Below, piece by piece: positions 13,801 to 24,300 of a stretch of 64,000 nt of DNA. The DNA is from Bedellia somnulentella (taxonomy: Eukaryota > Arthropoda > Insecta > Lepidoptera > Bedelliidae), in assembly GCA_963576735.1 (NCBI GenBank), contig OY755171.1, positions 2,666,001 to 2,730,000 of the forward strand, given 5' to 3'. Numbering within the stretch: the stretch's first letter is position 1; every line of letters starts with the position of its first letter. The notes below the pieces were generated by a model. The model worked only from the letters and a program-made list of their open reading frames with translations. It searched no databases and was not told the DNA's origin. Made by a program: the position numbers and the translations under genes.

Positions 13801-14333
13801 GTTGATAGTCACTTATCTCCTAAACATAGGAAATCATAAGATTTGGCAAAGTCTTTGATAAGCATGGTGGATGATGTGGTTGGTAACTTTCACCATTAAT
13901 CCCAATTCAGAATTTATCATCTATTCATCATCATCATCAATCCTTTTTTTTCAGAATTTCACTAATTATAATACTACTAATTTATATGCCATTTTTATTA
14001 TAGCTTCACAAACAATAAACATTAGGATTGGATGTTCCTCCTTACTAATGAAAGCTCCAGAACTATTATTATTATCAGTGCATTATTTCATATTCTGCAT
14101 TTTCACAGAGTAAAGAGATCTAAGAGAAAAAAAACTTTGATCTATATTATGTACTAAATTTTAAAAAAATATTCACTTACTTCTCCATCTGAATCATAGT
14201 ATACAAGAGCAGTCTTTGTTAGGATGAACCACCTCTCTTTGTAGTTAACTGGAGTAAACCTTTTCTTATTCTGAGATCTCTTTATCATAAAAGCTTGACA
14301 TATCACTTCTTCATCTCCCTCTTTGCCAGCCAT
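4840..14333 (-). CDS. Btk29A: Tec-family tyrosine kinase (Btk29A type), N-terminal PH-domain exons, partial
   Basis: Three minus-strand coding exons join in frame. Exon A, 14333-14181, has its ATG in a strong Kozak context and ends GAA before GTAAGT (51 codons, phase 0). Exon B is 6427-6296 (44 codons, phase 0). Exon C, 4933-4840, is 31 codons plus one base (phase 1). The 126 residues form a PH domain: FMIKRSQNKKRFTPVNYKER, WFILTK, then RRKERGRI, YPFQ, and VGYTEQSNDYTLYLVADG with the closing ERLQWINSIR helix. The KRSQNKKRF and RRKERGR segments match the basic phosphoinositide-binding face of Tec and Btk kinases. Binding would recruit the kinase to the plasma membrane downstream of receptors. 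The zinc Btk motif, SH3, SH2 and kinase exons must lie left of position 1. An acceptor at 14349-14351 suggests the ATG exon starts at 14348 with upstream 5' UTR exons. A RasGAP-type PH domain is the main alternative. Confidence 0.82.
5013..5105 (+). repeat. SINE-A fragment
   Basis: It contains TTAGGGTTTTTAAGAGATT followed by AGACCCCTCACCAACAACC and TTTATTTTACAATCT, matching the middle of the SINE-A consensus seen at 46702-46949. Confidence 0.6.
5500..5575 (-). repeat. tRNA-like SINE remnant
   Basis: Read on the minus strand it has a box B-like GGGTTCGATTCCG preceded by a short tRNA-like head. No complete cloverleaf can be drawn. Its position in an intron and poor preservation argue against a working tRNA gene. 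Confidence 0.4.
5991..6216 (+). repeat. SINE-A family, diverged copy
   Basis: It starts GTAGTGTCGGCTTACAATAG and has CCCATTTCTTCCAGTGGGTG, the GGTGATGCGGTTTGAGA block and a tail of the type GCCGTGTGTATATGTG. About 80 bases separate it from Tec-kinase exon B. Confidence 0.7.
7990..8105. repeat. Foldback tRNA-element, arms only (core lost)
   Basis: The left arm reads CATGAAAACCTCATGTGG and ACTAATAAATAAAGGAAAG. After a short centre, a diverged inverted copy follows (ATTCCTCTATTTATTAGTA). These are the arms of the element seen complete at 32951-33206, with the tRNA-like core deleted. Confidence 0.6.
8546..8800 (+). mobile_element. RTE-like LINE, 3' terminal fragment
   Basis: The reading frame 8563-8751 translates to the C-terminus of an RTE-type reverse transcriptase: SRGRSRRTHLDQI, then KKAGFRSMKNKRACMKRLMD, VNEAREVCQDRTKW and RSIV. 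It is followed by AATGGGAACTAACGGCGTGAG and a degenerate ATGT tail. The 5' truncation is typical of LINE insertion. Related 3' ends lie at 10250-10413 (plus), 17222-17330 (minus), 29380-29512 (minus), 39190-39410 (minus) and 59897-60060 (minus). Confidence 0.8.
9095..9346 (+). repeat. Dispersed lepidopteran-type repeat
   Basis: It begins near CTAGCTAATCCGGCAAACG, has TTCAGCCGTTTCGAAGGAG in its second half and ends in TTTTATTATATTAGATG. I recognise these blocks as common in moth genomes, but I cannot name the class. A Helitron or LINE 3' end is possible. Confidence 0.45.
9455..9545 (-). repeat. tRNA-like SINE head
   Basis: On the minus strand box A-like TAGTCCAGTTGTTAGG is followed by a box B at GGGTTCGATCTCCGC. 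The flanks do not pair into an acceptor stem, so this is read as a SINE head. Confidence 0.45.
10110..10190 (-). repeat. SINE-A fragment
   Basis: The reverse strand carries AATCTTTTCCACACCTCAAG and GTTGTAGCTACCCCTTGTTG, the 3' half of SINE-A. It is diverged. Confidence 0.5.
10250..10413 (+). mobile_element. RTE-like LINE, 3' end with ATGT tail
   Basis: It closely matches 8640-8790: GTCCGAAGTATGAAGAATAA, AAAAGATTGATGGATG, GCCAGGATCGTACGAAGTGG. It ends in AACGGCGTGAGTATATG followed by five ATGT units. It is the cleanest view of this LINE's 3' terminus in the window, and the next 100 bases hold a SINE-A end with the same tail. Confidence 0.8.
10441..10510 (+). repeat. SINE-A 3' end with ATGT tail
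   Basis: It reads GCTCTGGCTACCCCGTTTAG, then ATAGCCGTGAGCATATG and several ATGT units. It lies immediately downstream of an RTE 3' end with the same terminal sequence. Confidence 0.7.
11297..11550 (-). repeat. SINE-A family, near full length
   Basis: Read on the minus strand it runs from the GCCGGCTTAGAATGTCGCTA head through TCGTAAGAAGCGACTAAGG, GCGATGCGGTTGGAGACCC and CAACTTCCAAAAGTGG to a tail of GCCGTGAGTATATGTATG. A translation of this region is not a gene. Confidence 0.8.
11620..11950 (-). repeat. Composite: SINE-B fragment plus a second tRNA-like SINE
   Basis: 11620-11690 matches SINE-B (ACACTGTCACATGACTTA and CACCGTTAACAACC). 11730-11950 is another SINE family, with GTATCCGGGACTGACGGCTT and a tRNA-like head near 11930 (GCGGTAAAAGCGCTCAGC on the minus strand). 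A 127-codon open frame across this stretch is a by-product. Confidence 0.55.
12362..12478. repeat. Foldback tRNA-element, arms only (core lost)
   Basis: Left arm TAATAAATAAAGAATAAG then GAAATTTCGACACAGGCGGG-like sequence; the right arm is CTTTCCTTTATTTATTAGTA, AATCCCCACATGAGG and TTTTCATGAACAAAAAG. The tRNA-like core found in the 33-kb copy is absent and replaced by an A-rich bridge. Confidence 0.6.
12604..12745 (-). repeat. SINE-B, 3' half
   Basis: The reverse strand carries the shared SINE-B body (CACGTGATGTTCAGAAGTAT, CTCTGCCAACCCCTTCAGGG). The 5' head is lost. Confidence 0.7.
13205..13300 (+). repeat. Weak tRNA-like sequence
   Basis: GTGGATGAGCGGATAGTTGA resembles a box A region and TCGGGTTAGATCTC a box B, about 40 bases apart. 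No acceptor stem is evident, so it is probably an old SINE head. Confidence 0.3.
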
Positions 14334-15439
14334 GGCGCATGTTGCATCCTGTTTAACATGCAGTATATTAATCTTAAGACATTATTATCGTTAAAAGAAA
14401 ATGTGAACCACAACCCTACATACCTTTTGCCACCAAAGTATTCTCAGATCATAAAACTTTTTCATCAGTTTTTAATCTGAAAAACATTACTGTTGTAAAT
14501 ATTTGAAAAACCCTTGCCAGATAAAACCAACATCTCTTACATGAAGGCTAAAGTAGGAAATTACATCCTTTACTATAAATTCTCATCTAGACTCGTGCCG
14601 TATTGGTGTGAATTATAACACAAAAGAAATATATTTGACCGATAACCCAGGGTTTCCTATCATCATAACCAGAATGTACAGTATAATATATTGTTCCAGG
14701 CATATATTGGCGAAACAATACATTTCTACATAATACCGAACAGGAAAATATTTGACGAGGATAAGAAAATTTCTTGGAATCATACCTTTTATGACAACAA
14801 ATAACTCTGGATTCTAACACTTGCTCCGACTGAGTGAATAAAGACAATCACGATATTAATGCAGTCAGTGTTATGTTAGGGCAACTGTATAATGTTTTAC
14901 AACCACAAGAACTCACTGAAGAAGTTACTTATAACTTAGTTCGAACCAAATAAGAAGAAATAATACCGAGAATCACTATTTCGGTACAGTAGGAACGGAG
15001 AACGAGACGAGAAACTTGTTTTGTTTTTTTATAGTCTGTAAAGAAAGACAAAAAATATAAATATATTGCCAGTAATGATAAAATTATAACATCGCCAAAC
15101 GAATTTGCGCACTTTTCAGCTTCCTGGGTAAAAGTGCTATTTTAATCAAAATATTTCCGTATATGCTTTGAATTATTTTAACGCGGCTTTATTATCCAAC
15201 ACCATTGTTGTTTAGTTCAGTAGTACTGTCAGCTCCTTCGGCGTTTTTGAAAACTGGCTCCAAAAAATATCCGTGCAGACCTGTGAGTAAAATAAATAAT
15301 AAAATATGTCTTTGGTTTAGTTAGGTTCATGAAGCTACTAACTAAACAGGAGAGCGTACTCACAAAAATATGGAAAACAAAAATGCAATTTATTACCATG
15401 CAATAAAGTTATTAGTCTTTTAAAAACTATCAAGCAGAG

Positions 15440-15510
15440 AAACGTCCTAGAACGAGAGCCGTGTGAGAGAGAAGTGTGTCTCGCTCGCGCGGTTGCCAGC
15501 CGAGATTAAG
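15440..15510 (-). promoter_or_regulatory. Candidate promoter patch upstream of the Tec kinase
   Basis: A short G+C-rich stretch with GAGAGAGAAG (GAGA-type) and CTCGCTCGCGCGG in otherwise A+T-rich DNA, about 1.1 kb upstream of the kinase ATG exon. It could be a 5' UTR exon or promoter of the kinase. No TATA box or other signal fixes a start site. Confidence 0.25.
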
Positions 15511-15872
15511 TTCAAAGAAAAACAAATTCAAACTTATTTATAGGGAATATTTTATAAAAAGCAGGTTATTAACTGTTACGTTTTTGTATTTTATTTTAAT
15601 TATTATTGTCGCCTATCGATTTGGAGATAAATAATTGGTTAAGTTTGGCAAAAGGGATATTAATATTTGTCACGGGTATCCCCATCGAAACAAGATAAAT
15701 GTGGTGTCACAATTTATCATCTGTTTGAGTGTTTTGGAGCTTTTATCATTTAAATAAGAAAACATAGTGATAAATATGGGTTCATGTTATGGAACAATAA
15801 ATAAAATAACCTGTATCATCTCGAACTTTACCACATGAATGCATTAAACGATTTGAATTTGAATATAGCTGT

Positions 15873-16070
15873 GTGGTGTCGGCTGGCACCCATTTCTTCC
15901 GGTGGGTGTACGTAATAGGCGACTAACGGTATTGGGGCTTTTAAGGGATTTTTGGGCAATGCGGTTAAGACCCATCACCAACAACCTTTATTTCACCATA
16001 TTTTCCCCACGCAACTTCCGAAAGTGGCTGAGGTAATTTTGATTCTCAAGCACTGGCTACCCATTTCTTT
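15873..16070 (+). repeat. SINE-A family copy lacking tail
   Basis: Clear blocks GTGGTGTCGGCTGGCACCC, TTCCGGTGGGTGTACGTAAT, GGGATTTTTGGGCAATGCGG and CGCAACTTCCGAAAGTGGC. The tail is degenerate. Confidence 0.75.
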
Positions 16071-16179
16071 ATAATCTATTAATTAAGAATAAATATGTAT
16101 AAAAAACACGTTGATTTACCAAAAAACATTGTATATATGTAAATATAAGTGTTTTTATAATGTATGAATGTAAATATAA

Positions 16180-16340
16180 CTAATAAATAAAGGAAAGAAA
16201 AATTTCGACACAGGTGGGGATCGAACCAGCGACATCTGGTATACGCCCCCGTCGCTCTACCAATTGAGCTACCGTGTCAAAGGCTGCATCAGGTCCCCCC
16301 CCCCCCCCCACATGAGGTTTTCATGAACAAAAACATTCAA
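16180..16340 (-). mobile_element. Foldback tRNA-element with tRNA-like core
   Basis: The minus strand at 16278-16207 reads as a tRNA-like unit: GACACGG acceptor, GCTCAATTGGTAGAGC D-arm, then TGGTTCGATCC as box B and CTGTGTC closing the acceptor. Arms TAATAAATAAAGGAAAG (left) and CACATGAGGTTTTCATGAAC (right) flank it. A 15-base C run (16296-16310) replaces the usual TCCCC. Confidence 0.65.
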
Positions 16341-17221
16341 AATATGTAAATATAAGTGTTTTTGTATCCTTTAGAGGAACTCTTATTAAAACACCAACAG
16401 ATGGTCACCCTACTTAAAACGAGACACAGTTAGCTAGTTAGCCATCCTTTTTCAGGACACTTTAGGTCGCCAGCGCGCGTTCCTGTTTAAATAATACTTC
16501 CATGGTTAGGTTGGTCTTTGGTCTACGATTTTTTGTCTTTGCTTTGGGGAATGAAAACAGATAACCATCGATATTGTCATCAATATCGACAAACATCGAT
16601 GTGTATAAATTTTAAAATGAGTTAACTTTTAACAGAAAACATGATCAGGTAAATATTTACCTGATTTACCAATAAAAGGACATCACAATTAATTACACTG
16701 AAAAATATGCAAAAATTCAACTGAAATAAAAATTTCCAGAATTACCAAATTTCAAATAGCAGCATTTTTCAATTAAAAATATGTGAATATTTTGAGTTTA
16801 TTGTTCCTTCGTCTCTTTAAAATCACCTGCCAAAGCGGAGTAGACATTTAAGCTTCATATTTCCAAAAATTATCAGCTAAAAACTAAATATTTTAGTGTA
16901 CCTAGCAACGAGCGTCAACATTATGACTTTTCATGCATTGGTTGGGCGATGCGGTTGGAGAACTGACATCAACAACGTTTATTTATCAATAATTGCCTTA
17001 CACAACTTTAAAGAGTCGCTGTATATCAATATAAAGTTCGGCGCTCAGTTCAGTTCTGTTACTGGGCCGATCCCAACAACGCAGATTGATTTAGTCACTT
17101 TGCGATCGACTTAACCGCTAACTTATTAGGCTCGATCCGCAACCACAAATTAAGTTTTAAATCGTGATGAATGTCCTCATCTTCTGCTATTTTTTAAATA
17201 CTTATTTAAAGACTTACATGT

Positions 17222-17330
17222 ACTCACGAGATTTTTCCTGTTGGGGTAGACAGAAAATATCGATCGCCACTTTGTACGACCCTGGCCATGGTCTCTAGTT
17301 TCGTTTACATCCGTCAATCATTTCATACTA
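17222..17330 (-). mobile_element. RTE-like LINE, 3' end fragment
   Basis: The reverse strand gives GGTCGTACAAAGTGGCGATC followed by GATATTTTCTGTCTACCCCA, the same C-terminal coding end as at 8700-8790. It is diverged. Confidence 0.6.
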
Positions 17331-17933
17331 TATGTATATATTTTGTGAGTTTGTTTTTAAAGGGCCAAAAGTATTTTTTCACATACTATGTACTTTTTTT
17401 ATAATTTTGACATTTCAATTGTCACTATAAGATTAGTTTTTCAGAGAATATATTTTTATTAATATTTGTCTTAAGGTTTCTATAGAAGCAAACTATAATT
17501 GGATTAACTCAGGATAGGAATATAAATTCCTCAGCACTCGAAATCCATCTCATAGGTGTTTTGTGTCGTAGACTAGTGGAGTGAATTTAATTAGAAACTA
17601 GTATAAATACACGTAACAATAAAATACGATGAAAAGTAATCGATGTTTGAATGTTTAAATAAACATCGGTAGATATGGCACATCCCTACTCCACTGTTGT
17701 ATTATATATAAATAAAACTATTTCTTTCTATTCATCTATTCTATTCTGGTTCTGGTTACATTTCATTTTGATTCGATGTTGTTTTTGTTGATAATTTTAT
17801 CTTGAATGTATTCCTATGATTTTGCTTGTTTGATATAGTGTTACATATAAATGCAGGTCTAACTGAAAGTATAGGTTAAAAAAATTTGTTTGGAGTGTTC
17901 CTTCCACAAAGAAAAATAAACTAGCTGTAAATC

Positions 17934-20745
17934 ATGTCGTCTGAAACAGCTCAAGTTAGTTCCTTGCCATTGCCTCCGATGCAATACATCAACTTCTATA
18001 CCGACGACAATGTGCGTCGCAACAGAACGCCTTTACCACCACGTCCCATACATGACACATACTCAATGTTTGGCAATACATTCAATGCTGATGATACGAT
18101 TATCAGATCTCTGGAGAGTCAGGTAAAAACATTTTATGGTTAAGAATACTTGATAATTCAATTGAACTTAGGGTATGAACTAACAAATGTTACCTTTCAA
18201 AATTTTAGGGTTTCCGAAGACTATATCCTATGCACTTTGAACGTAGAAGGGAACTGAAAAAGCTGAACCATTCCTTATTAGTAAATTTCCTGGATCTATT
18301 AGATCTGCTGGTTCATTGCCCAGATTCACCTAAACGAGCTGAGAAAGTGGAAGATCTAAGTTTGCTGTTTATTCACATTCACCATTTGCTAAATGAATTC
18401 AGACCGCATCAAGCTAGAGAGACATTAAGAGTCATGATGGAATTACAGAAGCGACAACGAGTTGAGACTGCTATGAGGTATGTGAACTATTTATTAGTGA
18501 TTATATATCAAAGTTGCTTGAAACCCTTCAGCAAGAATCCTTTATTTAACAATATTTTCAGACTCATATGTTAATTTATAAACTGTAGCTGTGGTTTCCC
18601 TTTCTTGAGATTTATAGCCATGAGTAAAGGTAGTTCGCCATATAACGTCTATGTCTGTCTCTTCCCATGTTACAATTTGACTTAAAGAGCTTCACATCCT
18701 AAATAGAGTATGAATCAATAAAATTGCATTTATTTTATCCTTTATTAAGTTACACTAAAGAAGTGCAATTATTAGGAAGTAACTTATCATTTTACTATGC
18801 TATAGGTCATCCAGTTATGGAAGTCCAACCATAATTTCAGTGAGACTATGATATAACTTCCTTGGTTTAGATAATTTATAAGACAAACAAATGTATTATA
18901 TTTTTTTTGGCTTTGATTGCATCATGTGAGCTAATAGCAATATCAATGTGAAAGTTTAGATCTTTATGTGTTTGTGGCGAAAAGGTCCCTCAAGTACACA
19001 ATGTAAATGAATGAAATTTAGCAAGCCCAAGATTGAATTTTATGAGTTACTCCAGTGAATCAGATTGATGAAGGGGAGAAGTTGTGAAACTTGTTGTGTA
19101 TTCTGATCAATAGCAATATCCAATTAACTTGCTGATAAGATTCATAACAAAAACACATAATGTTCTAATTGAGGATGTATATCTTCTACTTAATAGATTA
19201 CCACTTTGTTATTTATTACACTAATTTCTTAATTTATTTATTTTGGAATGTTTCAATGAGGTTTTAGGAGTTTTGAAAGCTCGAGTTTTTTTCCCACCAA
19301 TCTAATGGAATACTCTTAAAAATTCTTATATATTTTGTATAACTGACACAGATACAAATGACACTCAATGAAATTTACATCCTCTTTAAGTGCAGACTAC
19401 TAGTGTTCTAATCCCGGGTCGGGCCTGCACCCATGTGTCTTTTCTAAAGTGTGGTTAAATTATCATGGATATTAACTGTTGTTCTTAGTCATGTAACAAT
19501 GTATTTATACAAAACGGCGATAGGCTGGCCCCCTATCACGTGAGTACACTGTCCAAGCAAAATGTGGGTACTCTGGCCACCTGGTGACAAAGTAACGTGA
19601 TGTTTAGAAGTATTAGTACCTCTACCAAATCCTGCGGGCATATTCGGCGTAGATGTTTGAGTCTTGAAATTTACGTTTAGCATCTTGGCCTCCCCATTCA
19701 TATAAATGTTGCTCTCAATAGCATTGGAACGCACAACCTAGTTGCCACAGAAGCTAGTGATCTATATCTATCTACTAGGCCATAACTATTCTAGTTAAGT
19801 AAGCATACAAGTGATCTGGTTATTAAGGTGATTACTTACATTATAGGATAATCATTATGCAAAGATCATTTAGGTACATTAGTTGTGAAAGTCTGCCAGT
19901 TCGAACAGTAATACATTTAATAATGGCCGGTGGTTTCTACTAAATAAGCAGAAGCTGTCATTCACTCCTTTCAAGCTTTAATTTACATTCAACAATATGT
20001 TACGTGGCCTAAATGTCTGCCAATAGTAAGGATTATTAAGACATGGTCAAATATCCCAATCCGGGGTATCTACCGTTGTAAGTCTATTGGTGGAGGCTTA
20101 GGGTTGGACCTCATCTGGCAGCACGGAGTCACCCTTTTTTTCTTTCTGTTGATGTCGCTCAGAACTGCCATTTGCTAGACCGAGACAGAAAGCATAATGC
20201 GATAACATGAGGGGGGGGGCCTCGATGCGATCGCATTATGCTTTCTGTCTTGGTCTAGCAAATAGCCGTTCTGAGCGATTGTGCTGCCCTATGAGACCCA
20301 ACCCATATACAATGGGACATGTAAAAATTTTTGCAGAGTGCTATCACGGTAGTAGTTGCTAGTCTGCCCAATCACCCTTTTTAGGCTAGGTTCAGACCCC
20401 TTGGTGGGGACAAATATGGGCTGGGCTCTGAAGAAAGTTGAATTCTGTTATATATCCATGGTGATGGCAGACACATTGTACCCACTACTCTTCTCTTAAA
20501 TTATTATCTACATCATCAAATTTAATTTTGTATGTTCCAGGTTTCAGAAGCACTTAGACAAAGTTCAGGATATCTTACAGAATGCTCTTCAAAGTCTACC
20601 AGACCACAATGAAACTGACACCAAGTTTTTGGTTCCAACTGAAATGATGGATCATATGGACAGCAGTTCCGGAGACATTGTTAACACTGACCCTTGCTAT
20701 GAACTGGATCGCATTATGTGCAATGTTATTGACAACATGAGATGA
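17934..20745 (+). CDS. MED7: Mediator of RNA polymerase II transcription subunit 7
   Basis: Three exons splice cleanly: 17934-18122, 18209-18477 and 20541-20745 (phases 0 and 2, all GT-AG), giving 220 residues, the usual animal MED7 length. The N-terminus has the proline-rich [19 protein letters not shown] stretch and [15 protein letters not shown] that contact Mediator middle-module partners. Exons 2-3 give [31 protein letters not shown], the long helical [20 protein letters not shown] and [13 protein letters not shown], which form the four-helix and coiled-coil region that pairs with MED21. It acts in the nucleus, linking activators to Pol II. The start was chosen because MSSETAQ leads straight into the conserved N-terminus. 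Intron 2 (2063 bp) carries a SINE-B and a foldback element. The identification is firm. Confidence 0.95.
19395..19665 (+). repeat. SINE-B in MED7 intron 2
   Basis: Box B is TGTTCTAATCCCGGGTCGGG. The body contains TGTCTTTTCTAAAG, GGCGATAGGCTGGCCCCC and ATCACGTGAGTACACTGTCC. The 3' end is diverged (CGGCGTAGATGTTTGAG), without a TTATG tail. Confidence 0.75.
20085..20315. mobile_element. Foldback (MITE-like) element in MED7 intron 2
   Basis: Long inverted arms: TCGCTCAGAACTGCCATTTG with GACAGAAAGCATAATGCGA on the left, and TCGCATTATGCTTTCTGTC with AGCCGTTCTGAGCGA on the right, around a G-rich loop at 20211-20219. The homology continues outwards (AGGGTTGGACCTCATCTGG against its complement in TGAGACCCAACCC). 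The left arm has about 32 extra bases. Exact ends and TSD are not clear. Confidence 0.7.
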
Positions 20746-20779
20746 GTTTTACTATGTTAAGTCTATTAATTAAGTGATA

Positions 20780-20785
20780 AATAAA
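20780..20785 (+). terminator. MED7 poly(A) signal
   Basis: AATAAA lies 35 bases after the MED7 stop codon, a normal spacing for cleavage shortly downstream. Confidence 0.75.
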
Positions 20786-21307
20786 ACATTTTCATAGATT
20801 ATATTTTTTTTATTAAAATGTTACTGAAATCAACAAAAAGTATTTAGAATTTCAAACTGAAGTCACGTCTAACATGTCCTTTGTTTCCTGTGAAACAAAT
20901 ATTCAAAAAACACTTACCTTAACTAAGTGATGGAAATATATATGTTGTCCTTGCAATTCTTCTTGGCTCCTGGACCTATCATTTGGAGGAAAGAAATGTC
21001 ATTACCATTAGCTGATGCTATCCAACAGCATTTTTGCAGCAATGCTCAGAAACCGGAGGTACGTAGCTGCTAACAACGAAAATACTTACTCTATAATATT
21101 GTACCATGAAAAATTGTCCAGAGCCGAATTCTAGCTGAAACTAGATAAAAAGAGGATATTCCACGCTCTAAGTCTTAAGCTGCAATCATAAAAGTACTGA
21201 AAAAAAATGTCAAAAATAAAAAAAGCTGGCTTCACTGCAAACTGAAAGAAATATGACCCAATCTGCTGCCGAATTTTGTGTGATGTGATGTTAGTATTTC
21301 CCTAAAG

Positions 21308-21313
21308 TTTATT
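21308..21313 (-). terminator. API5 poly(A) signal
   Basis: AATAAA on the minus strand, 41 bases beyond the API5 stop codon. The MED7 and API5 poly(A) signals are about 520 bp apart, so the two genes converge closely without overlap. Confidence 0.75.
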
Positions 21314-21354
21314 GCCTCAATTGTAAAGGAAGTCTTTGGAAGGTTTTGCTCGGT

Positions 21355-24300
21355 TTAATAATTGCTGCGTCGTCTGAATGATTGGCCATTGCCTCTAAAG
21401 TCTCTTCGACCACCACGGAATCTTCCACCAGAATTTGGTCCCGTAAATCTGCCTCCATTGTTGAGTCTTGAGCTATATTTGCCAGATGGTGGTGTGTAAA
21501 CTTTCAAATTTTTTTCTCCGCTACGAGCACGTTTTTCTGGTGATTCCTTTTCGTCGCCATTGTCAAATTTGATTGGCTGGTGGCGTTTTTGACCCGTTGT
21601 GGTGGTGGTTTCTTTTTCATCTGCTTTCATTGATAGTTTTTCCTGCAATAAAAATGATAAAGTAAGAATTTGATTGGTTTAGGTGATTCAGTTTTCTAAA
21701 GACTCAGAGGAAGTACTTGCTGACTGTACTGTATAGATTTTTTTTTAACAAACACAGCGCAATAGATAGCTGTATCGTAAAATGACTCGGCAAACATGAT
21801 TCGATGGAAGAAGCAACCACTTCAGTTAAAACTATAATATGAAATTCTTCAAGATAATAGTTTCTTCCTGTGGGTGTTGTTCTTAGAGGTGAGTTAGGGT
21901 TTTTGGAGATTTGAACCCTTCTTTGTTTTCCTTTTTTTTAAAAGTGGCTTAGTATTTCCTAATTTTGAAGCAATGACTCCTCTTGGGATTTATATCCATG
22001 AGTATATGTATTTATTTATGTAATGTCTTACCTTAGACTCAGTCTTTTTGACATGGAATGAAAGTTCAACTCTGCTCTTGAAGCTGGGAGGTGTTCGGAA
22101 AATATCTCGAATCAGAGTATTAATGTTGGATGTTGTTTTTAATGCAGCTATTTTCAGTTTGCCTTCATCAGAGTTTGCATCATCTCCCTTTTTTCCCTGA
22201 AATAAATGTTTCACGGTCATATAATATTTGGTATAGCATGGTCACGTTTGTGTTTAACACAACGGAAACGTTATGAAATAAGTCAAAGCTATATCCCTAC
22301 TTAATAATACTTTGGATAAGGCCTGCTGAACATATATCACCAGTACTGTTTTTGAATGTGATTCTAATATTAAATGTAAATACTTAGTAGTAAGTAATCT
22401 CGATAGCTTGAAATAATAAAGTATGACTACCCCGGCAAAAAATAGTGGTAGATACGTACATACATATACTCACGGCTATAATTCCCTAGAAGGGGTAGCC
22501 AGAGCCATGGAATTATAAATTCCTCAGCCACTTTTGGAAGTTTGAGTGGGGAAAAGGCGGTAAAATAAAGGTTTTTGGTGATGGGTCTCCAACCGCATCG
22601 CCCAAAAATCCAATAAAAAGTCCCAATACCCTTAATCTCTTCTAGTCGCCACTTACGACACCCGTGGGTAGAAAGGGGTAGCGACATTCTAAGCCGGCAC
22701 AATACGGCACGGTAGATATTAATATTATTATAGCCATTATGTACAAAACTAAAAGGGCGGAACCAAATATGTCAGATAATAAATCGTTACAATTTCAAAG
22801 GATACATAAGTGTAATTATTTCTGAATATTTCAAATCTCACCTGTGTAACTTCCCTTAGCTTCTTAATATACCCTTGTGTAAGTCGTGCCGTATATTGCA
22901 AACGCAGTCTCAGAGCCTTCAGTTTCTCAGCATCAGCGGCCAAAGCTTCAGGAGATTTTCTACATAACGAGTGGAGAGCAAACAAAGCGCATTCAACATG
23001 AGAGAATTGAAGAGATGGGGTCTTGGACTCATCGGATTTGCTCTCGGATTCTTCTAGGGCTTTCGCTTCATCATCTTCTATGGGCGCTTTGGGTAAATAT
23101 GTCTGAAATGTTTTGAAATATTAAGTGATGCCAAAAATTCAATAAGTTTTATAGTAAAAGTAGGGATCTCTTTGTGTTCATGACAAAAGCATCGATCATA
23201 ATTATGTTTTCACTTTGAGTTATATAAACAGCTGGAATGAGCGGGCAATTTCGCTGCCAAAATATGGATATGAGCTACATCTTTAAAATATCTGGCGCGA
23301 GTTCTGAGCACCAATCATGAAGAAAACGACAAGATTTATGCTTAGGCATGTTTCCATTAAATTGCTATTCTAAAAAATCTAGAAATATGTCAACTATATC
23401 AAATAAAAAATATCATCAATACATCGGAAACAACAAGAAACACCGGATATCCGATCATTTGTAACAAAATAATACTATAAAATAAACTCATTGTATTTAC
23501 CATCAATAACTCAAATACTTTTTCAATTTTCTCTTGAGGTTTTTCAAGTTCTCCGCAATGCTCGCTGACTTCTGCGAATATCTTCAAAAGGTCCAGTTTA
23601 GAATCACCACCACTTTCTGAAGCAGCTATATCTTCCCAACGAGGTAGCACGTGGTCACAGAAAAAGTTTACAAACTGTGTGGAATCCACTTGAGTCTGAA
23701 ATTTAATGAAAAAATTAGAAATCGCTATATAAAATAAACCTATTATGTTATTGATATAGCATTGGAATAACATATTGTAACTAATATATCGGTATGATTA
23801 AATACTGTAAATTATAAATTACCAATCAGATAATAAAATTACATTTAAACGTCACAAGGTCAGGTGAAATAAATGTTTTAATATTGCAAGAAAGAACAAA
23901 CATATTCCATAGATTTTCTTTGAAATACATACATACATATACTCACGGCTATAAATCCCTTGAAGGGGTAGCCAGAGCTAGGGAACTAGAAATTCCTCAG
24001 CCACTTTTGGAAGTTGCGTGGGGAAAAGATGGTGAAATAAAGGTTGTTGGAGATGGGTCTCTCACCGCATCGCCCAAAAATCCTTTAAAAGCCCCAATAC
24101 AATTAGTCGCCTCTTACGTACACCCACCGGTAGAAATGGGGTAGTGCTATTCTAAGCCGACACTACACAGCAATTCTTTAAAATAAAATATAGTAACTTA
24201 CCGAAAACAACGGCAAAGCATGCATAGTGCATTGTAATATCCTGTCAACATATTCGGGATCTTCTGGATGCCAGTCATCAGGGGAAAAAGCTATGGCTGC

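Larger units (their letters stand above)
6428..14180. other. Large Tec-kinase intron between PH exons A and B
   Basis: A 7.75-kb A+T-rich intron. 6428-7980 shows nothing recognisable apart from a weak tRNA box B-like motif near 7600. The rest holds foldback arms (7990-8105), RTE 3' ends (8546-8800 and 10250-10413), a dispersed repeat (9095-9346), tRNA-like SINE remnants, SINE-A and SINE-B copies and a second set of foldback arms (12362-12478). From 12850 to 14180 only a weak tRNA-like stretch at 13205-13300 was seen. Confidence 0.6.
14334..17933. other. Divergent intergenic region between Tec kinase and MED7
   Basis: The kinase reads leftwards and MED7 rightwards, so both upstream regions lie here. 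A local CpG-rich patch at 15440-15510 stands out from the A+T-rich background. SINE-A (15873-16070), a foldback tRNA-element (16180-16340) and an RTE 3' end (17222-17330) occupy part of the rest. No further gene was recognised. Confidence 0.55.

Noticed and set aside
22427..22702. 91-codon minus-strand open frame between API5 exons 6 and 7
   Set aside because: It is a translation of a SINE-A copy; similar frames appear in other copies.
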